Made by a program: the position numbers and the translations under genes. Below, in pieces: positions 19,625 through 28,770 of a DNA stretch of 29,327 nucleotides. Below the pieces are notes generated by a model. That model ran no database searches. It saw only the letters and a program-made list of their open reading frames with translations, and had not been told where the DNA came from. Source of the stretch: Burkholderiales bacterium. Lineage in GTDB: Bacteria; Pseudomonadota; Gammaproteobacteria; Burkholderiales; Usitatibacteraceae. Location: the NCBI GenBank assembly GCA_014378085.1, contig JACMOJ010000062.1, forward strand, positions 1-29,327, in the 5' to 3' direction. Numbering within the stretch: position 1 is the stretch's first letter; every line of letters begins with the position of its first letter.

Positions 19625-21121
19625 TTAAGTCAAGTCGCTGTCGCTGGCGGAGCCAGCAGCACCGCCACCCGCGCTGTCGCTGGCGGAGCCAGCAGCATCG
19701 CCACCCGCGCTGTCGCCGCTGGGGACGTTCGCGGTGAGTGCAGCAATGACCTCACGCGCAGTTTGAAAACGATCGTCTGCAACCTTCGCCAACAGTTGGT
19801 CAACGACTGGTTGTAGGTGCCGCATTTTCATCGGCAGCAGGGGGACTTCATCGTGCAGGTGTCGGAAAATCGTTTGGGCTGCCGTGTCGCCAACATACGG
19901 CGGCGCGCCGGTGAGTAACTCAAACAAGATGATGCCGGTCGCATACAAATCGCTGCGGCCATCCACCGGCTTGCCGGCACCTTGCTCGGGGCTCATGTAG
20001 GTCGGCGTGCCCAATGTGTCACCGACCGCGCTGGCGCGAACGGCCTGACCAAACAAGGTTGAAATATTGAAATCAATCAGCGTGATGCTGCCGTCGGTAC
20101 GAAAGAAGATGCTTTCAGGCTTTAGGTCTGCATGGCAGACCCCCACGCCATGCAGCGCATCTAACGCCTCAAGCAAAGCCAGAATGACGCGTACTCCCGC
20201 GTTCTCATCCATCGGCATCTTGCGTCGGCGACGTAGATCGCCTTTCTTCAGAAACTCTAAAACGACATATAAAAAATTTGCGCTGACGCCGGAATCCAAT
20301 TCGCGGACCACTGCCGTACCGCGCAGTGGGCGCAGTCGTTTTGCCACCGCAATGATTTGCGCCAGTTCCGCAATATTGCGCATCGACACGGACGTCAATA
20401 TCTTGACGGCGGCCTGTCCATCCGCGTCGATCGACTCGGCCAAATAGACCTGCGACATCGCGCCGTCGGAAATTGACGCTACCGGCCGATAGCCATCGAT
20501 GTCGATGCCCATCCGATCGCCGTCTGCCGTAAACATAAACTTACCGTAAGTCGCCGGCGGTGCTGCGATCAACGTCGCTTCTTGAGGTGCTGCTTGAGGC
20601 GCTGCTTGAGGCGCTGCTTGAGGCGTTGCTTGAAGCGCAGTTTGTGCTGCAGCTAGATACCCATCTTGGGCCGCGGCTGTGCTGTCAGGCTGCGCCAAGG
20701 CGGCGCGGGATAAAAATGCGCCCGCCAACGCGCGCCTCAGCCGCTGGCCGGAAAGGGCGTCTTTGCGAAGGACTTCAAACGCGCCGCGCTCGATCAATGT
20801 CGCGCGAAGATTCAGCAAGCTCTCGGCGACTAACATCACGATCGGCGGGCAGTTGCTGCGGCTGCGAAGTCGGTTTAATGCGTCATTCGCTTCCGCCTCG
20901 GTGCCAACACCGCCAAGCACGATGGCGCTGCCAGTGGATCCAATCGCGAGGCCAGCGCCCCGCATGGTCTGCGAAAATGGATCGATGTCCTCAACGGTTG
21001 CGTTCGGAAAATGCGTTTTAACGAGGCCCGCGATGGTGATGCGTAGCCCGGCCGAGCCGTCGATGACGGTCACGCATGGCGCGGTGTTAGGTGGCGGTAG
21101 CCGACTCGATCGATGATCCAT
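19625..21121 (-). CDS. Ser/Thr-protein-kinase-like protein with N-terminal pseudo-receiver domain
   Basis: This 498-aa protein has three parts. Residues about 15-130 resemble a response-regulator receiver (CVTVIDGSAGLR, then VMLVAE and LRKDAL) but lack the phospho-acceptor Asp: the expected strand reads AIVLGGVG. A low-complexity linker follows (QAAPQAAPQAAPQ, about 163-178). A Hanks-type kinase domain spans about 208-465, with AAVKIL (lysine near 238), HADLKPES near 328 (Asp kept, HRD Arg replaced), IDFNIS near 350 (DFN instead of DFG) and GTPTYMSPEQ. The glycine loop is degenerate (SDGAMSQVY). The core catalytic residues remain, so activity is possible but atypical. The C-terminal 30 residues are Gly/Ala/Ser/Asp repeats from duplicated DNA. 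It lies 103 bp after fumA on the same strand. Confidence 0.85.
   Translation of the reverse strand: MDHRSSRLPPPNTAPCVTVIDGSAGLRITIAGLVKTHFPNATVEDIDPFSQTMRGAGLAIGSTGSAIVLGGVGTEAEANDALNRLRSRSNCPPIVMLVAESLLNLRATLIERGAFEVLRKDALSGQRLRRALAGAFLSRAALAQPDSTAAAQDGYLAAAQTALQATPQAAPQAAPQAAPQEATLIAAPPATYGKFMFTADGDRMGIDIDGYRPVASISDGAMSQVYLAESIDADGQAAVKILTSVSMRNIAELAQIIAVAKRLRPLRGTAVVRELDSGVSANFLYVVLEFLKKGDLRRRRKMPMDENAGVRVILALLEALDALHGVGVCHADLKPESIFFRTDGSITLIDFNISTLFGQAVRASAVGDTLGTPTYMSPEQGAGKPVDGRSDLYATGIILFELLTGAPPYVGDTAAQTIFRHLHDEVPLLPMKMRHLQPVVDQLLAKVADDRFQTAREVIAALTANVPSGDSAGGDAAGSASDSAGGGAAGSASDSDLT
19637..19716. repeat. Two 36-bp tandem repeats encoding the kinase-like protein's C-terminal tail
   Basis: Units 19637-19672 and 19673-19708 differ at one base, and a partial third (GCTGTCGC) follows at 19709-19716. 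The length is a multiple of three, so the repeat adds 12 residues (GDAAGSASDSAG type) without changing frame. Confidence 0.95.
20584..20631. repeat. Four 12-bp tandem repeats encoding the Q-A-A-P linker
   Basis: GAGGCGCTGCTT or one-base variants occur four times in tandem (20584-20595, 20596-20607, 20608-20619, 20620-20631), followed by a diverged partial unit. On the minus strand they encode QAAP repeats in the linker between the pseudo-receiver and the kinase domain of the 19625-21121 gene, a site prone to length variation. Confidence 0.95.
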
Positions 21122-21224
21122 GATGCTGCTGTGCGTTGGGCGAGGGCTGATAGAGAGTGGTGTGGGTTGCGGAGCTTGCGCGGCTTGCGGTGCTTGCGGT
21201 GCTTAGTCTGCGGACGTCTAGCGG

Positions 21225-22766
21225 TTATGCGATTACGACCGGGATTTGGCTGATCTTGGTCCGCCACGTTTGCGGGCCGGTTCGATGAACGGCCGTGCCG
21301 ATTGAGTCAACAGCAACAGTGACGGGCATGTCTTTGACGTCAAATTCATAAATCGCTTCCATGCCTAAATCTTCGAAGGCGACCAGACGGGACGCCTTGA
21401 TGGCCTTCGACACAAGATAGGCGGCGCCACCAACCGCAATGAAGTAGGTCGCGCCATTTTTCTGGATGTTTTCGATCGTGGCGGTGCCACGTTCGGACTT
21501 CCCGATCATGCCAATCAAGCCGGCCTTTTCGAGCATGTCCGCGGTGAATTTATCCATACGTGATGCGGTCGTTGGACCTGCCGGGCCGACGATTTCTTCA
21601 CGAACCGGGTTGACAGGCCCGACGTAATAGATGATGCGGCCGGTGAAATCGACCGGTAATTTTTCGCCACGGTTCATCATTTCAACTAGCCGGCGGTGCG
21701 CGGCGTCGCGGCCGGTAAGGATCTTGCCGGTCAACAATACGCGGTCACCCGAACGCAATTCACCAAGTTGGGCTTTGCTGATGCCGTCGATATTGACGCG
21801 TTTGGACGTCGAGAAATCTTGCGTAAGTGTTGGCCAATCGGCGAGTGATGGTGGTTCAAGTACCGCAGGGCCACTGCCATCCAACACAAAGTGCGCGTGT
21901 CTCATTGCCGCGCAGTTGGGGAGTAGCGCTACCGGCTTCGACGCGGCATGGGTGGGGTAGTCGTTGACCTTAACATCAAGCACGGTCGTCAATCCGCCCA
22001 GACCTTGTGCGCCAATGCCGAGTGCGTTTACCTTCTGGTAGATTTCCAAGCGCAATTCTTCTGCCCGATTGAGTGTTGCACCACTGCGGGAGCGCGCTTG
22101 CAATTCGTGAATGTTCAAGGGCTCCATCATTCCCCACTTCGCCACCAGCATCGCTTTTTCGGGAGAGCCGCCGATACCTAATGACAACATGCCAGGCGGG
22201 CACCAATCAGCGCCCATCGTCGGTACCACGGATAGCACCCAGTCAACGATGTTGTCGTTGGGAAGCAGCATGGCGAATTTCGATTTATTCTCCGAGCCGC
22301 CGCCTTTTGCGGCGACGATAACTTCAACTTTGTCACCCGGGACAATTTCAATATGGGTCACGCCAGGCGTATTGTCGGTGGTGTTCTTGCGCTTGCCATC
22401 GGGATCGGTCAACATCGAACCGCGCAGCGGGTTGTTAATGTCGGTATAAGCGCGACGCACACCTTCGTTGACCATTTGTTCGGGCGTTAGTCGTGGTCCA
22501 ACGCGCGGCCCTTCGAAGCGGACGTCCATGCCGACACGGACAAAAGCGATGCAGATTCCCGTGTCCTGACAGATCGGACGATGCCCCTCTGCCGCCATGC
22601 GCGAATTGATCAGGATCTGCGCCATTGCATCCTTGGCAGCAGGAGACTCTTCTCGCACATAGGCTTCATGCAGCGCCTTGATGTAATCGACTGGATGGTA
22701 GTAGCTGATGTACTGGAACGCATCAGCGACCGACGAAATGAAGTCTTCCTGCTTGATGGTGACCAT
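21225..22766 (-). CDS. fumA: Fumarate hydratase, class I (iron-sulfur)
   Basis: This 513-aa single-chain class I fumarase interconverts fumarate and malate in the TCA cycle with a 4Fe-4S cluster. The alpha part carries RPICQDTGICIAF (cluster Cys near 66), GGGSENKSKFAML and PTMGADWCPPGMLSLGIGG. The beta part carries HAHFVLDGSGPAVLEPPS, LLTGKILTGRDAAHRRL, VGPAGPTTASRMD and KSERGT. These are the usual signatures of the FumA/FumB type, and length is normal. AAGGA, overlapping the yqhA stop, is a good ribosome-binding site for the ATG at 22766. The nine-base gap to yqhA indicates an operon. Confidence 0.96.
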   Translation of the reverse strand: MVTIKQEDFISSVADAFQYISYYHPVDYIKALHEAYVREESPAAKDAMAQILINSRMAAEGHRPICQDTGICIAFVRVGMDVRFEGPRVGPRLTPEQMVNEGVRRAYTDINNPLRGSMLTDPDGKRKNTTDNTPGVTHIEIVPGDKVEVIVAAKGGGSENKSKFAMLLPNDNIVDWVLSVVPTMGADWCPPGMLSLGIGGSPEKAMLVAKWGMMEPLNIHELQARSRSGATLNRAEELRLEIYQKVNALGIGAQGLGGLTTVLDVKVNDYPTHAASKPVALLPNCAAMRHAHFVLDGSGPAVLEPPSLADWPTLTQDFSTSKRVNIDGISKAQLGELRSGDRVLLTGKILTGRDAAHRRLVEMMNRGEKLPVDFTGRIIYYVGPVNPVREEIVGPAGPTTASRMDKFTADMLEKAGLIGMIGKSERGTATIENIQKNGATYFIAVGGAAYLVSKAIKASRLVAFEDLGMEAIYEFDVKDMPVTVAVDSIGTAVHRTGPQTWRTKISQIPVVIA

Positions 22767-22775
22767 GGACGATCC

Positions 22776-23348
22776 TTAAAAGTTATCCTGCTTTTGCTTG
22801 CCACCATGTGCCGGTTTTCCTCCGTCCATGATCCGGTCGATCATCGCTATCGAAAGCGCGGAAAAAATAAACGCCATATGAATGATGGTCTGCCACATCA
22901 GCGTGTGGGAGGTTAATTTTTCGGCTTCGATGAACGACTTCAGAAGATGGATAGACGAGATGCCGATGATTGCTGTAGCCAGCTTGACCTTCAGCACAGC
23001 AGCGTTGACATGAGAAAGCCATTCCGGCTGGTCAGGATGCCCCTCGAGATGCATGCGTGACACAAACGTTTCGTATCCGCCGACGATCACCATCACGAGC
23101 AAGTTGGAGATCATGACCACATCAATCAGACCAAGCACCAACAACATGATCTGGGCTTCGGTGATTTTCGGGCCCGCTGTGAAAAAAGTACCCTCGATCA
23201 AATGCGTCAGTTCCACGCCAAACTGATAGACGTAAATGACCTGCGCAATGATGAGGCCGATGTAAAGCGGCACTTGCAGCCAGCGGCTCATGAAAATGAA
23301 ATTGGGTAAAGGTCTCAGCGGCCGCATCGGCTGTTTGTGTTGGTCCAT
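22776..23348 (-). CDS. yqhA: UPF0114/YqhA-family membrane protein (TIGR00645)
   Basis: This 190-aa integral membrane protein has three or four hydrophobic segments: WLQVPLYIGLIIAQVIYVY (about 23-41), a middle pair around IMLLVLGLIDVVMISNLLVMVIVGGYETFVSR (67-98, quoted here in part as DVVMISNLLVMVIVGGYE), and a last one (IHMAFIFSALSIAMIDRI). The GGYETFVSR segment followed by WLSHVNAAVLKVKLATAI is diagnostic of TIGR00645. Its function is not established. It directly precedes fumA with a nine-base gap and so is co-transcribed with it. A terminator upstream (23378-23402) separates it from the acyl-CoA ligase gene. Confidence 0.92.
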   Translation of the reverse strand: MDQHKQPMRPLRPLPNFIFMSRWLQVPLYIGLIIAQVIYVYQFGVELTHLIEGTFFTAGPKITEAQIMLLVLGLIDVVMISNLLVMVIVGGYETFVSRMHLEGHPDQPEWLSHVNAAVLKVKLATAIIGISSIHLLKSFIEAEKLTSHTLMWQTIIHMAFIFSALSIAMIDRIMDGGKPAHGGKQKQDNF

Positions 23349-23373
23349 TTTTTTATCCGGAAAGAAAATAGGA

Positions 23374-23403
23374 AAACCCCCCGCAGAGCAAATCTGCGAG
23401 GGA
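23374..23403 (-). terminator. Intrinsic terminator after the acyl-CoA ligase gene
   Basis: CGCAGA (23382-23387) and TCTGCG (23393-23398) pair around a GCAAA loop. CCC/GGG extends the stem beyond one mismatch. Read on the minus strand, the stem is followed by a short TTTT and further T-rich sequence. It ends the citE-ligase transcript before yqhA. Confidence 0.65.
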
Positions 23404-23440
23404 TGAAAATTGATTGTGAACCAGCCCGATTACAACGAGA

Positions 23441-25090
23441 TTACGGTATTGAAACCGCAATCTTGGGACTGATTTCTCGACGCAGGATTTTACCATTCTT
23501 GGTACGTGGAAAATCCCTTGCGAGGTAGATTCGCTTGGGCGCTTTATACGCAGCGAGATGTTGCTGCCCGAAAGACTGCAATTGCTCGGCGGAGACTTCC
23601 GCCCCCGGCTGCGCAATAACGTAGGCGACCACGAGCAGTTTGCCTTTTTCGATTTCTTCGCCGATGCAGGCACAATCTGCAACAGCCGGGTGGGATTTCA
23701 ATATCCGCTCAACTTCATACGGCGAAACGCGATAGCCAAAGCTCTTGATGATGTCGTCTTTGCGGCCGAGGAACCACCAGTATCCGTCTTCGTCAATTCT
23801 TGCGTGGTCGCCGGTAAAGAAATATCCATCGTGCCGCAACTTTGCAGTTTCCTCCGGGAGCTGCCAGTAGCGCAGGAATAAGCCAGGATCACTTTCCGGA
23901 ATAACAATCATGCCTTCCTCACCTAGCGGCGTCGGCGCCAATGTCTCTGGGTCGACGAGGCGAACGTCATGGCCGGGCTGTGGAAAACCGGCCGAGCCAG
24001 CGCGGATGGGTCGATGGGTGGACTGCGAAAGATAGTACGAAAACTCGCTCATACCGACTGCCTCGAAGATATCCATGCCAAATCGTGCGCGCCACTGCGT
24101 CAGCATGTCGTCGGATAAATGTTCGCCAGCGCTCATGCAAAAACGCAAACTTGGCACGTCTGTTTTGCCGACTGAGGTCTTTTGTACGATCTGGCGGTAG
24201 ATGGTTGGGACACCGATAAATATCGTCGCTTCGTGTTTTGCAATCAGCCGCGGCCACAGCAACGGATCATTTTTGCCTTCGTGAACGATTACGGTTTTAC
24301 CCCGGTATAACGGATCCATCAAGCCGGAGCCCAGCACGTAGGTCCAATTAAATTTTCCAGAATGGACAATACGATCCATCTGACTAGCGCTGAAATTGAA
24401 CCAGTATTGCGAGGCAGGCTCGCGCCCAATGAGTGCGCGGTGCGCGTGCAATACGCCTTTGGGGTAGCCAGTCGTGCCGGAGGTGTAAACAAGATACGCA
24501 GGGTCATCCGCGTGCGTGGCGTGTGGCGCAGAAAACGCGGTGATTTCTCGCAGCGCCGTATTTAAATCTCGGACCTCCACGCCAGCCATGTCCGCTTGCT
24601 GCCCCTCGCCAGTGGTCAACACCAATTCGATATTGCCGCGCTCGTCGAGCCTTTGGGCGAGCTGGGACCAGCTCAGTTTGTCCATCACCAGCACCTTCGC
24701 GCCGGAGTCTTTCACCAGATACTGCACCTCCTCGGGAGTTAGCAGGGTCGATGTCGGCACCGCGATCGCGCCGACCTTCATTGTGCCAAAAAATGCAATC
24801 GGGTATTCGAGACTGTTGGGTAGGCGCACCAGCACGCGCTCGCCGGCATTGACGCCATGTTTGCGCAACACCTGCGCGAACTGACTGCTGCGTTCGGCAA
24901 GCTCGCGATAATTTGCGGTGACCGTCCCGGTGAGGTCATCCTCAACAATCATCGCGACACGACTTTCGACCTCGGTCTCCAAGTGGGCGTCGGTACAAGC
25001 CACACCTATGTTAAAAAACTGCGGTACCTGCCAATTCCAAGTGGGGAAGGGCTGAAGACGCGGCGGGAGGTCGAATGTTCTAGCGTTCAT
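23441..25090 (-). CDS. AMP-forming acyl-CoA ligase (benzoate-CoA-ligase-like family)
   Basis: This 549-aa ANL-superfamily ligase activates a carboxylic acid with ATP and CoA. Motifs: P-loop YTSGTTGYPKGVLHAHRAL (about 205-223), FCMSAGEHLSDD, EAVGMSEFSYYLSQS (adenylate-binding), FFTGDHARIDEDGYWWFLGR, DDIIKSFGYRVSPYEVE hinge and the C-terminal catalytic lysine in RTKNGKILRRE. I prefer the ATG at 25090 (MNARTFDLPPRLQPF). The frame extends 33 residues further upstream with non-conserved sequence. The ligase lies 109 bp downstream of a citE-like lyase on the same strand, suggesting the pair makes and splits one CoA ester. The acid cannot be named from sequence. Confidence 0.9.
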   Translation of the reverse strand: MNARTFDLPPRLQPFPTWNWQVPQFFNIGVACTDAHLETEVESRVAMIVEDDLTGTVTANYRELAERSSQFAQVLRKHGVNAGERVLVRLPNSLEYPIAFFGTMKVGAIAVPTSTLLTPEEVQYLVKDSGAKVLVMDKLSWSQLAQRLDERGNIELVLTTGEGQQADMAGVEVRDLNTALREITAFSAPHATHADDPAYLVYTSGTTGYPKGVLHAHRALIGREPASQYWFNFSASQMDRIVHSGKFNWTYVLGSGLMDPLYRGKTVIVHEGKNDPLLWPRLIAKHEATIFIGVPTIYRQIVQKTSVGKTDVPSLRFCMSAGEHLSDDMLTQWRARFGMDIFEAVGMSEFSYYLSQSTHRPIRAGSAGFPQPGHDVRLVDPETLAPTPLGEEGMIVIPESDPGLFLRYWQLPEETAKLRHDGYFFTGDHARIDEDGYWWFLGRKDDIIKSFGYRVSPYEVERILKSHPAVADCACIGEEIEKGKLLVVAYVIAQPGAEVSAEQLQSFGQQHLAAYKAPKRIYLARDFPRTKNGKILRREISPKIAVSIP

Positions 25091-25199
25091 GAGTTTGTCT
25101 CGATGAGGTGGAGCAGATCGGGCGGATGGTGAGTGAATGGTGATGAAATTGGTACGCGACGTTGCAATAACGACCTCGCCACTAGCCACCAGCCACTAA

Positions 25200-26327
25200 C
25201 TAGAGAATCACGCCGTACGGCCAGTTCTCCCGAATGACCTGCTCGGGAAGTTTTTTCAAAACCTCAACTGCAAAGGCGGTGTCTTCAACGGACAAGGCGT
25301 GTAGCGAATGCGCACGCAGCAGGGTCTGTAGTGCTTTACCGAACATCGGCGGGTCGAGCATCTCACCGTTGAATTTAATTGCACCTCCTAGCAAAGCGTC
25401 TGCCTCAATCGCCGCCTTAAGAATCGCAATCTTAGTTTTTGTATCGGTCGGGGAGGGGGTGTAGGCAACTTTGCAGGGATGAATGTGGAATGGGTGAATC
25501 ACCTGTTTGCCGGTCATTCCCATCGCGGCTTCTTCACAAGCGTGGCGATAGACAACGCGTGATTCGTCGTCGCCGTGTAGGTCAAGCCAACGCCGGACAT
25601 CGTCCGGCTCGACGCTCGACTCGGGCATTGCGGATTGGCCGATTAACGTTTCCACACCACCAATCACGCCCTTCCCCGCGATGCGCGCTTCAAACAGAAC
25701 TTGATTCATAAAGTAGGCCAGTTCCACCGTCCAGCGGCGCGGGGTGATCTGAATGCCCATTGCTTTGGAAAAATCGTGAATACCAAACACGACGTGCTTT
25801 ACCGTCGCGTATTGCATCAGGTCCGGTGCAATCTTGAGCGACTTCGGGTGTTCGATAATCGGCTGAATGGTTATCCGGTGATTGAGGCCGACGAGCACCG
25901 CAGAAAGATCGCGTATTTCAGCACAGCCGTAAGCTTCGCCCGCCTTGGCCAGCATGACCACATCAATATATTCGGCAAGGTCGCGAATCAGCACTAAATC
26001 CTTCTCGTACTCGTCGGTGCGAAACGGGTTAATACGAATCGCGATCTGGACTTCTTTACGTTGCGGCAGGCTGGGGAGTTCGCGACGAAGTAGCTCGCGC
26101 GACATTTCCTTTTGTCGGCAGCCGTCCTCAAGGTCAAACAAAAGTGTGTGTGCCGTTGTGTGCACCGCATGTTTCTTAAACCGTTGCGCAGCCTGTTCAA
26201 GATCCTCATATATACCCAGTGACGGCGCATATTTGACCGGCGGATAGTAGATTTGGATGCCCGGCCAATAGTCGCCAAGAAGTGCGGTGGAGGTGCTGGA
26301 AAGATGGATATCGTTGAGCTTACTCAT
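25200..26327 (-). CDS. CitE-like CoA-ester lyase (HpcH/HpaI aldolase superfamily)
   Basis: This 375-aa TIM-barrel protein is longer than typical CitE (about 300 aa). Recognisable positions: LLFDLEDGC near 63-71 (acidic metal/substrate loop), IAIRINPFRTDE near 95 (Arg), VVMLAKAGEAYG near 124, IQPIIEHPKSLKIA near 155 (metal-binding Glu), VVFGIHDFSKAMGI near 180 and GKQVIHPFHIHPCKV near 273. The superfamily includes citryl-, malyl- and citramalyl-CoA lyases that cleave a hydroxyacyl-CoA to acetyl-CoA and a keto acid. The adjacent acyl-CoA ligase, plus fumA and acsA nearby, make a malate-like substrate conceivable, but this is inference. Translation starts at 26327 without a clear ribosome-binding site. 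Confidence 0.85.
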   Translation of the reverse strand: MSKLNDIHLSSTSTALLGDYWPGIQIYYPPVKYAPSLGIYEDLEQAAQRFKKHAVHTTAHTLLFDLEDGCRQKEMSRELLRRELPSLPQRKEVQIAIRINPFRTDEYEKDLVLIRDLAEYIDVVMLAKAGEAYGCAEIRDLSAVLVGLNHRITIQPIIEHPKSLKIAPDLMQYATVKHVVFGIHDFSKAMGIQITPRRWTVELAYFMNQVLFEARIAGKGVIGGVETLIGQSAMPESSVEPDDVRRWLDLHGDDESRVVYRHACEEAAMGMTGKQVIHPFHIHPCKVAYTPSPTDTKTKIAILKAAIEADALLGGAIKFNGEMLDPPMFGKALQTLLRAHSLHALSVEDTAFAVEVLKKLPEQVIRENWPYGVIL

Positions 26328-26411
26328 GGCGTTCGACTTTGTTTGTCCTAGATCAAAAGCGGATGTACATCAAAGGCTACGATACTCAAGATGTTGCGCC
26401 GCGTCAACAAC

Positions 26412-26446
26412 TCTTATATAAGACATAAGATATGGTGACGTGTCAC
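26412..26446. promoter_or_regulatory. Palindromic operator candidates between citE-like gene and acsA
   Basis: TCTTATATAAGA (26412-26423) is a perfect 12-bp palindrome, with a third ATAAGA half-site at 26425-26430. GTGAC-GT-GTCAC follows at 26435-26446. They sit in the 269-bp divergent region, 85-119 bp from the citE-like start. The shape suits a GntR-type dimer, but the regulator is not identified. Confidence 0.4.
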
Positions 26447-26543
26447 GTTGGTTGTTGTGTCGACACCAGTCGTAGCGGCTCACGCTAGATGCCCGAGCAG
26501 CTGTGCGAAAAGGTCGTCGCATGGCTTTGGTTGTTGGTTGGTA

Positions 26544-26552
26544 TGCTATAAC
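26544..26552 (+). promoter_or_regulatory. Extended -10 promoter of acsA
   Basis: TGCTATAAC (26544-26552) matches the extended -10 pattern TGnTATAAT at all but the last base, 44 bases before the acsA ATG. No clear -35 is found at 17 bp; TTTGG-rich sequence lies there. Confidence 0.5.
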
Positions 26553-26596
26553 TGTGTCCATCAAAATAGTCGATTAATCGTTTGAGGAGAACCAAA

Positions 26597-28582
26597 ATGT
26601 CAGGCATCGAATCAGTCATGCACGAGAGCCGTCTGTTCCAGCCGCCCGAGGCGTTGATTAAAGCGGCGGCGATTTCAGGGCGTGCCGCGTATGACGAAAT
26701 GTGTGCCGCCGCGCAGCGCGACGAGACAGGTTTTTGGGGTGGACTCGCGAGGGAGCACCTGACTTGGAAGACGCCATTCACGCATGTGCTTGACGAAACA
26801 AACGCGCCATTTTTCCGGTGGTTTCACGATGGCGAGCTAAACGCTTCGTATAACTGCCTCGATCGACAGGTTGCCGCCGGCCTCGGCGACAAAGTCGCCA
26901 TTAAGTTTGAGGCTGACGACGGCGCGGTGACAGAAATTACCTATCGCGGGCTGTTGGCACGCGTCTGCCGATTTGCCAATGCCCTAAAATCGAAAGGCAT
27001 CAAACAGGGCGACCGCGTCGTCATCTACATTCCGATGACCATCGAGGGTGTTATCGCCATGCAGGCCTGTGCCCGAATTGGTGCTACACACTCGGTTGTG
27101 TTCGGCGGCTTTTCGGCCAAGTCATTGCAAGAGCGCATCATCGATGCAGGTGCAATCGCGGTCATTACCTCGGACGAACAAATGCGCGGTGGCAAAGCGC
27201 TGCCGATCAAGGCCATTGTTGACGAAGCGATCGGCATGGGTGGCTGCGAACACATGAAGACCTGCATCGTTTACCAACGCACGGGCAACGCCGTCAACAT
27301 GGTAGCGGGGCGTGACAACTGGTGGCACGATCTCGAGCCGGCCCAGTCCGATGTATGTGAACCGACTTGGGTCAATGCTGAGCACCCGTTATTTATCCTC
27401 TATACATCGGGCTCAACCGGCAAGCCTAAAGGAATTCAGCACTCGACTGGCGGCTACCTGCTTTGGGCCGCGCTAACCATGAAGTGGACTTTCGACGTCA
27501 AGCCGACCGATCTGTTTTGGTGTTCGGCCGACATTGGTTGGGTGACGGGGCATTCTTATGTGGCGTATGGCCCACTCGCGGCGGGTGCATCGCAGCTTAT
27601 CTTTGAAGGCGTTCCGACCTACCCGAACGCTGGTCGTTTCTGGGACATGATTCAGCGCCACAAAGTCACGATTTTCTATACCGCACCAACGGCGATCCGT
27701 TCGCTTATTAAGGCCGGTGAAGTTGATCCGACCGCGCATCCACGCAACTACGATCTCACGTCGTTACGTATTCTTGGCTCGGTCGGTGAGCCGATCAATC
27801 CGGAAGCGTGGATGTGGTACTACGAAAACATTGGTGGCGGTCGTTGTCCAATCGTTGATACGTTCTGGCAAACCGAAACCGGTGGCCACATGATTACCCC
27901 GTTGCCTGGTGTCACACCGCTAAAGCCCGGCTCATGCACATTGCCGCTCCCCGGAATCCAGGCGGCGATTGTGGATGAAACTGGCCACGGTGTGCCAAAC
28001 GGCCAAGGGGGAATTTTGGTCGTTAAACGCCCATGGCCCTCCATGGTCCGCACCATTTGGGGCGACGCGGAACGGTTTAAGAAAACCTACTTTCCGGAAG
28101 AATTAGGTGGCCATCTTTATCTCGCGGGGGATGGCGCAATACGTGACAAGGATGACGGGTACTTCACCATCATGGGGCGTATCGACGACGTGCTGAACGT
28201 GTCTGGCCACCGACTTGGCACGATGGAAATTGAATCTGCGCTGGTGTCAAACGTAAAACTGGTCGCAGAAGCGGCGGTAGTTGGTCGTCCCGATGACTTG
28301 ACTGGTGAAGCCATTTGCGCTTTTGTAGTGTTGAAAGGCAAACGGCCGGAGGGCGAGGAGGCGCTGCGGATCGCCAAAGAGTTGCGGGACTGGGTGGGTA
28401 AAGAAATCGGTCCGATCGCCAAGCCCAAGGACATTCGTTTTGGTGATAACTTGCCGAAGACCCGCAGCGGCAAGATCATGCGACGTCTACTGCGCTCGAT
28501 TGCCAAGGGAGAAAACATTACACAGGATATTTCTACATTAGAAAATCCGGGGATTTTAGAGCAGTTGAAGAAACCAATTTAG
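26597..28582 (+). CDS. acsA: Acetyl-CoA synthetase
   Basis: This 661-aa ANL-superfamily enzyme makes acetyl-CoA from acetate, ATP and CoA. Motifs: [27 protein letters not shown] (quoted in part as [17 protein letters not shown]), P-loop [11 protein letters not shown] near 270, [24 protein letters not shown] near 418, [18 protein letters not shown], hinge [17 protein letters not shown] and [13 protein letters not shown], with the lysine regulated by acetylation in known AcsA proteins. The Trp next to Gln in FWQTETGG, which limits the pocket to acetate, is kept, so acetate is favoured over propionate. The start at 26597 has GAGGAGA (26584-26590) at ideal spacing. It is divergent from the citE-like gene and ends before a bidirectional terminator. 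Confidence 0.96.
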   Translation: MSGIESVMHESRLFQPPEALIKAAAISGRAAYDEMCAAAQRDETGFWGGLAREHLTWKTPFTHVLDETNAPFFRWFHDGELNASYNCLDRQVAAGLGDKVAIKFEADDGAVTEITYRGLLARVCRFANALKSKGIKQGDRVVIYIPMTIEGVIAMQACARIGATHSVVFGGFSAKSLQERIIDAGAIAVITSDEQMRGGKALPIKAIVDEAIGMGGCEHMKTCIVYQRTGNAVNMVAGRDNWWHDLEPAQSDVCEPTWVNAEHPLFILYTSGSTGKPKGIQHSTGGYLLWAALTMKWTFDVKPTDLFWCSADIGWVTGHSYVAYGPLAAGASQLIFEGVPTYPNAGRFWDMIQRHKVTIFYTAPTAIRSLIKAGEVDPTAHPRNYDLTSLRILGSVGEPINPEAWMWYYENIGGGRCPIVDTFWQTETGGHMITPLPGVTPLKPGSCTLPLPGIQAAIVDETGHGVPNGQGGILVVKRPWPSMVRTIWGDAERFKKTYFPEELGGHLYLAGDGAIRDKDDGYFTIMGRIDDVLNVSGHRLGTMEIESALVSNVKLVAEAAVVGRPDDLTGEAICAFVVLKGKRPEGEEALRIAKELRDWVGKEIGPIAKPKDIRFGDNLPKTRSGKIMRRLLRSIAKGENITQDISTLENPGILEQLKKPI

Positions 28583-28770
28583 AAGAAATCGAGCAAAGAC
28601 GGACATTTCCGGGCAAAAATGCGCGGAGACGCCGGTTGATGCTAGGGTTTGCCAGCCATTCTCTGGATTTTCAAGCGACGACCTCACGTGAAAGACGTGC
28701 TTTCCGCAATCGTGGCCTGCGGCGACGGCCAAGTGTGCTGCGGGACGTAAAACGACTTAAAACGACTCAA

